64,000 nt of DNA. It comes from Hyalella azteca. Lineage: Eukaryota; Arthropoda; Malacostraca; Amphipoda; Hyalellidae. Positions 10,561 to 23,700 of the stretch are shown here, piece after piece (within the stretch, counting starts at the first letter, position 1; every line of letters starts with the position of its first letter). The translations under genes were made by a program, and so were the position numbers. The notes under the pieces were generated by a model. The model was not told the origin of the DNA. It made no database searches and was given only the letters and a program-made list of their open reading frames with translations. Where the stretch lies: the NCBI RefSeq assembly GCF_000764305.2, contig NW_025933058.1:386121-450120 (forward strand). Direction: 5' to 3'.

Positions 10561-11891
10561 CTGCCCAATATTGCAAAGTGAAGAATAACAGAACCTTTTA
10601 GCCCATGATTTTGGAAAGTCATGCACAAAAAAATTTTCATGATCACTTGTGAAATGATCATATTTCATAGCAATTTTTTAAAAATTCAGTCTAATTTTTC
10701 AGATTGGTTACAGATTTTATTGAAAAATTGCCGTTAACATAGGGGGCAAACAAGAGATTTTCAAGAAACCTGCTCACATTAAATTACCTGATGCCCACAC
10801 TCAGGATGATCTATGTTTTCAGGGAATTTTCCTGCACATAGCAAGTTTTTTTAAACCCTTTGTCCATGCAGTTTGCCCAAATCAATCTAATCTTTTCTCT
10901 TTATCAGGTGTCTGTGTAAATCCTGGCCATTGATGTCATGCAACAGTACACGCAGCATAATACTCCTTACGCCTTCAATCATCCATCAATAATATACAAC
11001 TTTCTTCATACATAAATTTAAAGAAAGTAAGAATTCTAGAACTTTATTCTAGATGAAATTTTCTTCAAATTCAAATTTCAATTTTCTTCTACTTTAAATT
11101 CATATCAACGTAATCAAATATTAGTGTTAGACGACATATTTGTCTTGTTGACATGTACTAATAGTGCATTGATAGTGTGTCAACTTTCATGCATCTTATA
11201 ATTTTCTGCTGATTGGGGCATTGGGTTATTAGAGGTTCTATGATTAATGAAAGGAAAGTCAGAAATAATTTCATTATTCTAAATTTATTTAATTTTAGAG
11301 TGACATTTTCTTTATTAAATGTGTTACTCTAGCAATTTAATATTTACTTCAAAATTAGTCATGGCAGTAACTCATAGGTGGCTCAGATTTATACAGGAAT
11401 TTTTTTCCCATGCCCACCCTGAAATAGTCGCTACACTAGTCACTAGTGACTGGGGTGACTTTGGCCACCAGGGTGACTTTGGCCAACGTTCATTATTTTG
11501 TTTTGCTGTCATTTGTTTCTGTTGTAGTGATGGCCAAAGTCACCTCCAGTGCCCCAAGTCTCCCCAGTTGGGGGTACATACCAGTGCACATGAGGGTCTG
11601 AATGGAACACCTTTACATTCAACAATTAAATTAGCGAAAGTAAAGGCATATGGACTCAAATACACTGTTAAAAAATTAAAGTACATATATATAGAACTCA
11701 ACATTCATCCCTAAGGAACATCACTAATTTGGTTCATCATAAAAAGACCATTTACTGTTTGTCTGCTGACCGATGGCAACATCGCTTACTAATCTCAAAA
11801 GGAAATGCCGTGTGTTTAATCTTTGATATCAAACTATGTTGCAGCCAGTGCAGGCATTTTTTACTCTGTAACAAGTTGCTAGCAAGTTGTA

Positions 11892-12333
11892 GGGTAAACG
11901 CGGTATATTCCGACATTGTAGGTATTTCCGTCACCTCTCCAGCTTTGTTTTAGTTCCATGCATTCATTGATGGTTGAAATGGTGACGTCATACATTTGCG
12001 TGTTGAAATACTGCAAAAACACTAGGTCTTGGCCATCTAGTGGGAAAATATTGAGATCCAAAGAGAGACAATGCATGCCACGTCGTGAGATCATCGAAAA
12101 ATGTGTCAAATTTGACAGTTGACATGGCTATATAGGGATTTGGTAGGTTTCCATTCTAAAGGCTTTTTAATAAATATGGCAACATTTTGTGACGTTTCAT
12201 CGTTGCTGACGCGTAGTGAAGTGTTTTGAGAGTCATGTGAAGGCAACATAACTTACGTAACGCATACGGTTTTTTTTATAGTTTTTCATTTTTTGATGCG
12301 TCCTTAATGTGTCGGAATATACCGCGTTTACCC
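11892..12333. mobile_element. 442-bp TA-flanked MITE (copy A)
   Basis: Perfect terminal inverted repeats GGGTAAACGCGGTATATTCCGA flanked by TA on both sides, the hallmark of Tc1/mariner-type insertion. Inside, the minus strand keeps a short protein trace (LSLDLNIFPLDGQDLVF) faintly like the catalytic SPDLNP region of these transposases; no intact enzyme. Related copies lie at 41438-41839 and 40680-42884. Confidence 0.8.
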
Positions 12334-13631
12334 TAACAAAGAAAATAAGCTCTTTATTGTAAAGAATGTGACAAAATAAAGTCATCAATGCTCACTGGTG
12401 CAGATGAGATAGGGATGCTGTCTATCAACCCAAGTGTGGAAAACATCTACTTTTAGGGCCACAACTAGAGCTTCCCTGCCATTTCCAGAACCACAAGATT
12501 TCTGCCAGATGAATTTAACTCCTATCTAATTGTTAACAAAAGTGCACGATTGGGCCACATGATTCCATATGTATAAAAAATTTACACGTTGGAGCTGCGA
12601 GATTTCAGAAACAAGTAGGAAAATTTCAATCCTATATCAACCCACATTTTGGTATTTTTTTAAAACCATTTTTGGGACCACCATGTACATTTGCATTGCT
12701 TTAACCTAATTTTGGTGGCACAAACTGCAATCACTGCAGCAAGCAATACTAGCTCCTTCATTGCTGCGAGAACACAAGACTGAAGGAAAGTTTAAACATG
12801 TGGATGCTTGTCAGTCTTCCATCTTGTCAGTCAAACTTTGGCATAGCCTAACATCTTTGTCCACTCTGCTAACATGCAAGAGTAGGCTAGCAAGACTGAC
12901 AAGTGACAATAAGTTTGAGCATATGGACAGGGCTCAAGATTTTGCATTTGCCTGAAAGACTGCTGTTAGCCTAGGTAATTTTCCAATAGTCGATGTGCAG
13001 TTTATGTGCTCATTTTCACTTCAATGATCAAATATAATCCTGTCATCCTATAGATCCTAACTCCTAAGATGCTCACTTGTCACTTCTCACTTCTCAGCAT
13101 TAAAAATTTTTCAACCTACTACAAGGCACCAGAAAATTAAATGGGAACCAAGTTTGAATAGCTATCTCGTCAAATTTTTTACCGCTACTACTTATCAATT
13201 GATGCAGAAAAAAAGACAGTAGCCTACCTCCTAGGTAAGCTCCTATGACGATCCTATCCTAATTCACTTATTGAAGGCGAGCAGAATTCAATTTCACAGA
13301 CAGTCGATTCAGAGGAAAGTTTATAATTAATTGTTTACAGTTATATTAAAATGAGCAAAATGCTGGTAAGCAAGAAACATAAGCTAATATTTAAATAAAT
13401 CCTATAATCAAAACAAAAAGTAAACCGATGATAGAAAAAACAAGGCAAGTGACGGCATTGGTGAAGAATCAACAGCTGGAGAGTCCAGAGGACTGCACGG
13501 AACTCCTAACAAATAATAATTCGTCGTAGACTAATAGTGGACTGATACTAGTACAAATACTTTAATACATAAAATGATACGAAAAAAAATATTAACTAAA
13601 ATCGTATGGAATTTATCGTCAAAACACTCAC

Positions 13632-13767
13632 AGGCATATTTCAGTTCATCAACGGGACCGAAAACATTCGACACACTGCTGCCAGACAGCGATCGTGCAG
13701 TTGGTGACTCTGAGTGTAATTGCCAATTCATTAGAAAGTGAACTAATGTCGGTGAATTTGTGTTCAT
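13632..13767 (-). other. Possible first coding exon of an unrecognised gene
   Basis: From an ATG at 13767, 45 codons read to a GTGAGT donor at 13626-13631, including SLSGSSVSNVFGPVDELKYA, which looks coding in composition. I recognise no family and see no second exon. It is not in the phase needed for the RpL22 first exon. Could be chance. Confidence 0.22.
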
Positions 13768-14084
13768 TTATATTCTCAGAAGGACATTGAGGCATATGTC
13801 ATAACTACAAAAATTTAATTCTATGCTTTCTTCGATTATGGTTTTGCAGGCAAATTCAGCCCATTGAAATAAATTTATTGACATATATGAAAATCTTCAA
13901 CAAGTGTTCACATAAGTTTTTGACATAACCTAATTATCTGAATGAATTCACTAATAGTTAAAAATATTATCCCAGTTGTCGTATTTAAAAATGTTTTACA
14001 TAATTAATGCAGAATTCAATTATTCACTTACGGACAGTTCTCCAAGCTGGTGCATTTAGTATAGTAGTAAAAGTATCTTCGGCA

Positions 14085-14700
14085 TTGAATAATAGGCCTG
14101 TCGCCGATTCTTGTCGATTTTTCTTAACTAAACTGTCTTTTTGATCAAATCTTCTCAACGGACGGTAGGTTTAAAATCGTTTCAAGATTTCAGTTGTTCC
14201 GTAATATACGAGGCATTTCAGGACTAAAGATATGCTCTTGCATGGCCTAGTCTCAAGGTTGTATGAATTCAACCATGGCCTAGTCTAGTCTGTTCTTGAA
14301 CGCGTTCATACTCGGAGCGTCAACAATATCTTCAGGGAGGCTGTTCCACATGTCGGTGACTCGAAGCAAAAAGTATTGTCGCATGAATGAGTTGCACCGC
14401 AGCTTTTTTTAGTTTATATCTGTGGCCCCTGGTGTTGGTTCTTGTTTCAAATTCTAGTAATCCTTCAGGGACGTTGTACAAATCATGAGTATACTTGAAT
14501 ACATCAATGAGATCACCACGCAGGCGGCTATAACGGAGACTGGGAAGCTTCATAATCTTCAATCTTTCTTCATAAGAATTGCCCTTTAAGCCAGGAATTA
14601 TCCTTGTTGCACGTTTTTGAACACTCTTTACTAAATTTTTGTCCTTTTCAAGTCTCGGTGACCACAACGTTTCCAAACTCTAGGTTCGGGCGCACGACAG
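14085..14700 (-). mobile_element. Non-LTR retrotransposon 3' remnant (LINE family B)
   Basis: Minus-strand protein remnant, 14676-14332: WSPRLEKDKNLVKSVQKRAT, YEERLKIMKLPSLRYSRLRG, DLIDVFKYTHDLYNVPEGLL. This is the typical C-terminal part of CR1/Jockey-like reverse transcriptase proteins. After a frame break the ending continues as SLPEDIVDAPSMNAFKNRLD. The 3' UTR contains AAGAATCGGCGACAGGCC, also found at 33.3 kb and 36.6 kb, so three truncated copies of one family lie in the window. Confidence 0.85.
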
Positions 14701-15175
14701 AGGTGAACAACAGCTTCATAATTTCTACATCTAGGCACTCGTAGGATCGCCTGATCCGCCCAAACACTTTATTGGATTTATTAACTTGCGTTTCAGTATG
14801 GCTAGAAATTTAATACATAGAGTGATGAGCAATACTCACCATGAGCAATACTGTTTTTCATTCGGGAAATGAAATGATTAAAAGTAGTCAGACTAAAAAT
14901 TAAGTTGTCAGTTTTCTTTGTAGGCCATATTTATTTATTAGGGCGTGAAATTTACATCACAACAATTGAAAGGCATACTTGTATTTTTCTATTTCTTTTA
15001 TGCAATTTACAATTATTTCATTTCCTCAATGAATTCACAATTAGTATAGGTTGGCAGAATTTGTTCATTTAAGCAGGTTTCATTGAAGACCTGAGAATTT
15101 GTTTTCTTGAAAATTTTCTTATTAGGTTTTTTGAATATATTTAACAATATTTTTAATTTGCGCTGGTAAATCGAA

Positions 15176-15370
15176 AATCAGGGTACCTATGGGCTTTTTA
15201 GCGCATTATCTCATTTATGGAAAAAATGCAATATTGTGCTCGCTATGTCCGTCTGCCTGTCTGCCCGCCCGTCTGTCCATCCGTCCGTCTATCCGTTCGT
15301 CCGTGACCTCAAGTTTTCATCGACGAGAAAATGCGCTCTCTGTCACTCACAGCAGTGAGTACTGAGTTAT
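15176..15370. repeat. Dispersed repeat, copy 2
   Basis: Second copy of the repeat at 10380-10560, here with a longer CCGTC/TCTG-rich tract (about 15,247-15,305) between the conserved halves. Confidence 0.6.
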
Positions 15371-17580
15371 CTTTTTTATTCATTTAACGACGTTTTGAAT
15401 GTAATGTATCAATAATTTATTATCAAGTTAAAAGACGCATGTAGTGATGAAATTCTGATCAACATAAGTGCAAAATCATATAAATAGGATACTACTAAAA
15501 ATGAATCTTGTTAGAACTTAGAAACAATTGCCAAATCACGAAAATATGAAGACCAATAATTAAAGCATTACAAATTACTTTAAAAATTATTCAAAATTAC
15601 AAAAAAGGTAATAATTCTAAAAAAAGTAAATTGTCAACAAAACAAATTCTATGGTCTTCAATGAGCCGTGCTTATTTACAAATATAATACGAAACAGAAA
15701 ACCAAATAGCGGTCTTGATTCATCTCATGGCTTGCCTAAGACTTTATATTCAAAAAGTATTCAAAGTTCAGCATATGACGCATATTATATAATGTTATAA
15801 GTAATTAATCATAACTGATTTTTGGCTTCGCAATCATAGTGAAAAATGTCAATGTAAATTATAATGTAAACAAATAAAGTGAAAGTCGTTCTTTCCAAAC
15901 GGATTCAACAAAGAAATCTATTCAAGTGAATATATTTCATACAATAATTGGGTGAAAATAGTACAGTAGCGTTCAAATCCAGCATAAATCTGACGCCATA
16001 TTCAAATTCTTTTTTAAGTCAAGAGAAACCGAATCGGTGCAATAGGTTTGTTCGGATAAATCTCATTCGTAATTTCGATTTTATAGCATATTCACTCTTT
16101 GCACCATAAATCCAGCACATAATCAATTAAAATTATAACTAATTTTAAGAATCATAGCTGGTTCGAAATTAATACTTTAGTCGAGGTTGAATAAAGCGTG
16201 ACCGGCAGCAGCAGCAGCGGTTGCAGCATCGGTATTGAACAGCCTACCGCCCAGCGCATGCCCAGTTCAGTTGTCCAGAAGTTCAGCTGCTATTCCCATC
16301 TCCGCTTCACGGTCTTGCCTTACAAAAAATCAGGCCTTCAATCGGCTGAACAAAATGTAAGATATTCGGTACCATTACCTACCTGTGAAGTAATAACGAT
16401 GTTACAGTGGACGGTTACCAGCAAGTTGATTTCTGTGTTTATATGAAATTTTGATTTGAGACTCAGTATTCGGCGATTGCGAGGGTGGTGCTAGTTTATC
16501 GATTGGCTCTTTGACTTGAGAATTTCCGCGGAATTCATTTATTATATTTTTCATTAACTGTGCTTTCACTATGGCTGTTTGTGCTGAATTTACTTTGATT
16601 TTTTTTTGTGTTTTAATTCTGTTCATAATTGGAAATGTATTTTACTTATTTTTGTGAACAGGGTGCGTTCATGATGAACATCCCGTCGTTCTTTTCATAT
16701 CAAAATCAATTTTTTTTGCACATGTGCATTCGTTATTCATGAGAAAATTTGTGCGATCATTTGCCCACGATTCTACTGAAACATGATTGATTGTTTTTTA
16801 TTCTAACGATTTCAACGGTTTCGTTTCAATGGCTTACATTTTATGTATGATATCAAGTCTCTCCAATACAAATGAAAGTAAATGGCTTCCAATTTCCTTA
16901 TTCATCGTTCGCTAAATTAATCATCAAACAATGTCCATCGAAAATGCCCATTATATTATATTATTCAAATGTTTGACAATATACATTATGTTTGAATATC
17001 ACTTATCAGTCATCACAATCATTTAATGAATTATCAGCCATATGTATCTTTTTTAATGACATAGTTATGTTAATTTTTACGATGTCATCTATAAAGTAAA
17101 ACATTGTATAGCATAATATGCGCATTTTATGAGAACGATTTGATATAGTCTCCGCGCTTTTCAAAGAGAGTGGGAAAATGCCGAACACAAACGAAAGTCT
17201 ACGGAATTTGCAACCAGTATTCTATTTACTCTAACAGCGTTTTGAAGCGTTTAATGTAATGTCACTCTTCGTTCATAATTATAACTCAAAAATGCATTCT
17301 AGCTTATTCAGTTGTATGCAAATGAAAGGTATATTTATTTATGGGTTGAATCGAATTATTTTTCAATTATTCATCTACATGACTTTTTCTAAGTTTCAGG
17401 AACATTCATTTTTAAGTCGTTAATCATACAGTTTGGTCGTGGTATTAATCACTAAATTATTTGTATTGCAATTTTTCTTTTAAATATTTTAATACGTGTG
17501 TAAATTTGTTGTTAAATTTTAGTTATCCACGCAGATTGGAAAATTACATAATTCGTAACGTTTTCTTGCGTTTACTTAAG

Positions 17581-17749
17581 GTCTAGCGACGCAGCTCCCG
17601 ACTCTGGAGCCACGGCGGGAGAAGGCCCTCAGGGGGGCCTGCAGCCCGGGGGCACGGGAGAGAATGGGGAGATCGTGGGGGGCCCTCGGACCCCTCAACA
17701 GATGATGGCTCAGAAGAGGATGCAGCAAACGCAAGCACAAGTCGACTCG
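17581..17749 (+). CDS. nSyb: nSyb copy 1 exon a
   Basis: Encodes the variable N-terminus and the beginning of the SNARE motif ([16 protein letters not shown]). Donor is GTTTGT, weaker than the GTGAGT of copy 2. Markedly GC-rich against its surroundings. Confidence 0.9.
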
Positions 17750-20700
17750 GTTTGTGTCATGTTCTTCAGATTTATTCCCTTATTTGAAGCGCACCAAAAA
17801 CTCATTAAATTCATCATAAAAATTCAATTACGCTTTTCCGACATTTTTTCCTTTTCATTAGCGATATTTTATCCGCACAGATGCGCAGACTGATGTGCGC
17901 CACACATATAAATAGGATACTGATAAAATTTTGTGGGTTCATGAAGAACTTTAAATATATACCTGTGATGTCTGTGATTAATGAGCTGTGAAACCATGCT
18001 GGGAAAACCTCTCGGTACAGGTAGTGGACTCTTAATACCTCATTAACAACTATTATGATTCCATGCCATGACTCATTAACAACTATTAAGATTCCATGTC
18101 ACACCTCCTTAACAACTATTAAGATTCCATGCCATGCCTCATTAACAACTATTAAGATACTATGCCAAGCCTCATTAACGACCACTAAGCTACCATGCCC
18201 CGGTACAGGTAGTGGACATGTAATACCTCATTAACAACTATTAAGATACCATGCCAAGCCTCATTAACGACCACTAAGCTCCCATGTCCCGGTACAGGTA
18301 GTGGACATGTAATACCTCATTAACAACTATTAAGATACCATGCCAAGCCTCATTAACGACCACTAAGCTACCATGTCCCGGTACAGGTGGTGGACATCAT
18401 GAAGGCCAACGTGGAGAAGGTCCTCGAGAGAGATCAGAAGCTGTCGGCTCTGGACGAACGTGCAGGTCATTCATTATCTTTATTATCTTCAACTCATTTA
18501 AAGTAATAGAATACTGCAAGTGATTAATCTGTATTAACTGGCTCCACTATTTAAGGGAGTATGCACAAAATATTTAATTTGTTTCTTATTCTACTATCAA
18601 TTATGGTATTGTAAGTTTCCATTATTGAGAGGATAATTTTCGACTTGAATTTCAAGTGACATTTATTGTAATTTTCCAGACGCCCTTCAGCAGGGCGCTG
18701 CGCAGTTTGAACAGCAAGCCGGCGCCCTCAAGAACAAAATGTGGTGGAAGAACATGAAGGTGAGAATTGTGTGTTATTTAATACACTGTTAGAAAAATTA
18801 CCGTTAACGGTATTACCGGCGTTTCAGTGGCCGGTCGGCACGTGAAAAGAAACACCGTGTCGCCATTTTATTCTAATTTGACACTAGAAATCCGTAAAAC
18901 ATTTGATGGAAACGGCGAAACAGTTTATTTTCACGGGGCGACCGGCCACTAGAACGCCAGTGGGACCGTTTTTTCACCGTTTTTCTAACAGTGTATATGA
19001 TGGTGTTGAGGTACGGAACTTTGACGCTCTGGTGCTGAGAAAAGAAACTGAGACGCGTTGGTGTTACAGGGTTGAGGTTACGGGGATGTTGACGTAATTC
19101 TTGTTGACAGATGGTGATCATTACGGGGATGTTGATGTATTTCTTGTTGACAGATGATGATCATTACGGGGATGTTGACGTATTTCTTGTTGACAGATGA
19201 TGATCATTACGGGGATGTTGACGTATTTCTTGTTGACAGATGATGATCATTACGGGGATGTTGTCGTATTTCTTGTTGACAGATGATGATCATTACGGGA
19301 TGTTAACGTATTTCTTGTTGACAGATGATGATCATCATGGGGGTGATCGGTCTGGTCGTCCTAATTATCATTGCGGGTAAGTTTTAATTTGTTTTTCTTA
19401 TGTGTGCCAGGAAACAAACACCATTTAATTAGTCATTAAACATTAGTAAGTAGATTAATTATGAGTCATATTCACGAGCAGCGCCAACATCACGCCTGTA
19501 GAATGCTTGTGCAATGACCGCATCTTTGTTGTATTGTCTCATTAATATAAATTCGAGGTCAGGGTATATGGAAATTTTACATTAGAGTACAGGTACCAGT
19601 GAATAGTGAGTAATGTGACTTTTTCCCTACGAATTGCACAGTAAATTTGAAAAATTAGTATGAAAAGCGTAAATATTTTGAAGACATTTTTCGTTTATTT
19701 AATTTTATGTTAGATCTTTTTTGTGTCTAAATTTTCAGCAAAATGACATTAAAATATTAATATGTATGAAGAAAAAAATTATATCTTACCTTTCAACAAA
19801 TCTGGTGTTGTCGCTAACATTACAGTTTGTTGGTTCATGAAAAAAATATATATTAAGGCACCATCGCTAGTGCTTGCGAAACTGTTTCGTGGTTTAGTGT
19901 CGTGATTCACCTATAGAGACTTGCACCAATTTAGTCCTAATCAAGCTAATCAAGTTATTCAGAGTCGCAGTTTCTGTTTATACCTCGGGTAAAACACTTG
20001 AACTCTTCTTTATCGAACTAAGATTTTTTCAGCAAAATTATCCAGATTTTAATTCCCCTGGAAAATTTTACTCTAAAACCGGGAATGTTTATTCGAAACT
20101 TCTTCTTAGAATTGAACCAATTTTTGTCTCTAATTTAAAATTTCAGAATCCGAGTAAATTTCTGAGCAGAAGGCGACTCTGAGCAGCTGCGTATCCCTGA
20201 TACGCCCCAGATGAGTTATTTGTTATGGCAGTACTGATCGTCAGAGTAGTGTTACTCAGAAGTTCAGAGAGATTCTTGAGTAACTTTCAAACACAAATAT
20301 TACACATACATTTCTAAGTTTCTAAGATGTGTTTTTACATCTTCAGAAAATACATTCACATCATTTTACTGCCTTAAACTGCAGTTAGTGTTGACAATAA
20401 CGGCAGTGGTTAATATACATATCGTTAGTTCCGTTAGATCGATATATCGATGATCGTTAGTTCCGCGAAGATCGTTATTTCTACGTTAATCGTATATTGT
20501 ACGTTGATCTAGCTCCTACTCTTCTATTCTACGACAATCGCTATTTAAACAATGATTGATGATCTTTCGTTCTGTAGGGATCTTTAAGTACACGATGGCC
20601 GTATATTTGCGACATTCGTATTATCTCCGATCATAGAGTTCCATGAACATCATATGTTTACCTTTAATCGGAAATATAAGTTTACGTCCATATTTGAAGG

Positions 20701-23700
20701 TTTTGCTTTCGACCAGTGAAAAAGTTACGATAGATCTTACGACGTCGTTAGCATGGCTGAGTATCTGACCCTTGATTGCTGCAGTCATCCCGGGATTGCA
20801 TCCCCTGTAACCCCATTGACAATCCCAAGCAATCACCAACCCCAAAGTCCCAACCCCAATTACCAACTTCAAAGTCGACCCCTCAATGCCTCCGATAATT
20901 GATTGAGTTCGAGTTTTGCATAAGGTAGACTAATTTGATTATTATTTACATCAAGTATTAATAATTTTTCGTTAATGAATCGAAACCGAGCTTACTTTGC
21001 CCCTGAACTGTATTTAATTTTGTGCTTGTAGATGAGGCTTTAAATTATTGATGTCAAAAATATTCAAAGTTTAAGTTATTAAAATGTAGCACAGAAACTA
21101 TTAAATAGCAGTATTTGTATTTAATTCGGAAGAGAGATAATTGGAATGTATTTGAAGCTCTACTCTATCCCCAAGCTAGGCCAATATTTTTATGCCAGGG
21201 AAGCACATGGCTTAAACCCGTTGAAATTCATTCGCCCTATAGAATTTTTAAACCCTTTCAAATTCACTCTCCCTATAGAAATTTTAGACCCTTTGAAATT
21301 CACTCGCCCATAGAACTAAATAATCACTCGTCTGGATGTAGCAAATTACTTAGAAGTGCACCTGTCAACCTGCCCTAACGCAATTCACCCTTGTTCAATT
21401 TCATGCATTTTTAATGATTGATGCCTTCAACTCATAATCATTTTAATTATTTGCTGCACCGTATGGGTGTACGCATCAGTTGAATGTCTGCCATATTCAT
21501 TATATCATTTCTTTCATTCATCACATCCTTTGAATGAAACAAAGAATAAATGAAAAGAAGCTCAATAAAAAATATAATAGTTGCAAAGTAGTTTTAAACA
21601 TAAAATACCTATTGCAAGTTGGTTTCGCGATCCGGTATGTGTGTTGAAGTGGAAATGCAATATTGCACGTTTTGTTGCAAATTATGATGCCTCATACATT
21701 AATATTCATGGTATGTTGTTCATAAGGCATAATCATAATTGTGTGTATAACCAACTTAGGAGCTACACCATACACCAATTACCAGCACTGTTAACCAATT
21801 ACCTCCTCTATCCCTCTAAGGTAACTTCTGGTAAAGCGCTTTTGTAAGAGCCACGTTGAACAACCAGTAAGCAGCCGCTACCAAGGAGTACACTTTTATT
21901 TTACATGTCTCACAATTTTACTTTCCATGTCTCACAATTGTACTTTCCATGTGTTACCATTTAGTGTTGTGTACCGAGCAGACATCTTTGTGGCAACTCA
22001 TCTTATCCTCCCGATTAAGTCTGTTATCTTATCCTCCCGATTAAGTCTGTTATCTTATCTTCCTAATTAAGTCTGTTGTAGCTTTGATTGTTGATCCTTA
22101 ACTACGTGCCGAACTCTAGACCTGGACGCTCATCATCGAATCGCCTCAGGAGATTATTTATATTTATTAAACAAAATATTCAGGCTGGAAACTTTTATTT
22201 CTAGCAGCGGTTCGTCAAAAGTACAGTTTGCATTGACTATAAAGCTGGTATCTCCAAGTCGTTTATTTGGGGGTGGAAAATAGATAAGAATAATCAAATA
22301 CAAACGATATCTTACCGTTCATGTGCTTTTACACTTGCTGATAAATGAGAATATTCTTGCATGATGGAACGACAGGCATCAATCACTTGGCATTCTTTCA
22401 AATTCAAATTATAACTAACATCTTAATGCGACCGAGAAATGATTTTTGTTGGCAATGATTGACGACAATAACTAATTGCTAAAAAAAAGTGTATGGCTTT
22501 GTGGACGACTTGGGGTTTTTATAATTCATATACTCAACAAGCAAATGAAGTTCACAAAACCATCCAAAATACACTTGCCCAATAGATAGTCATTTAAAAA
22601 TTAACTCGCATAGCAGGGAAAAATTATCATTCACTCCCTGCGTATGAAAATGCAATTGAGAAGCGCATCCAGCGTTGGAATAAACAATTGACTAACGCGT
22701 TCTGCGATGAAATCAACTGTTGAAAAATATTATTTAGTACATTACACACAATTGAAAAATGAGCTCCAGGTCTGGAGAAGGCCTAGTCACAACCTCCATC
22801 CTCCACACGGTATCTTTAGCTTCAAGCCTATCGAGAATTAATACATCGATGTGTCCAATTTATTGCCTTGCTTCTCCCCACCTCCATTTTAGGTGCCATG
22901 TCTACAGCTTCTACATCTAACATATTAAACCCAGTGTATTCCAATTTTGTCAATTGGAATCAACTTTACACCAGATCTAACCTTTATCCCTGTTAAAAAA
23001 ACATACGGTTTTAAACCATAAAACACAAATGGTGTCAAACCACCAAAACAAAAGCGGCGCTATATAAAAGAAATAAATATGATTAATTTTCCTATTTTTA
23101 AGAAAGTAGATGCTGTCATTAATGTGTTTACTGATGAGATAATGTGCCTCAATGAGGCATTCAAATACTTTACAATATAAAGGAATAATAATTTTCTCAT
23201 CTCATCCCTGCGCTATGAAAATGAGAAGTTCATTCGTTTAGTATGAAAACAAAGAACGCTACCATCTTTTATGCTAAAATGGACCACCTCTAAATAAGAA
23301 GGAAGATTAAATAATAATATAACTAACTGTTTTTCTCTATTTTCGCCTCCTGTTTCCAGCAAACCCTGATATTTCACTCGACTGAATCTCCAATGCAATG
23401 GCAACCGATCTGGAAACAGCGCCCTGACGATGTACAAAATTATTTGAGATTCATTAACTTAAATTCAGAGCCCAAATTAATAATGCATCATCTTCACTAT
23501 ATACACAATTGGAATTAATACATCGCTTATCTACATTATTATTTTAACATAGATAATTCCTAGACGTAATCAAGAGTAGCGTTAATCTCGACGCTAGTTT
23601 CCAGATCGCCTGCCGACATTTTCTATCTGCCTTTGATGTTCTTAATGCGTTTTGTGAGTTGTAATCCTGTTGATCCTCGCTCAAGTCTCTATGCCAAGCC

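Larger units (their letters stand above)
8702..17580. other. Region between RpL22 and synaptobrevin copy 1: no confident gene
   Basis: AT-rich sequence that should contain the RpL22 first exon and promoter and the synaptobrevin first exon, none of which I could pin down. Listed separately are two dispersed-repeat copies, a 442-bp TA-flanked MITE, a LINE remnant and one weak exon candidate. GC rises locally at 16,195-16,320 (a CAG run and a CGCATGC motif), which may be a promoter or leader exon. Confidence 0.5.

Noticed and set aside
16198..16446. Plus frame beginning near a CAG run, considered as synaptobrevin first exon
   Set aside because: Begins at GTG, and no donor in the needed phase; kept only as a possible leader or promoter region.
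16402..16626. Minus frame with SAQTAIVKAQLMKNIINEFR and a nearby donor
   Set aside because: Lys/Asn-rich start reflects AT-rich DNA; no partner exon or family recognised.
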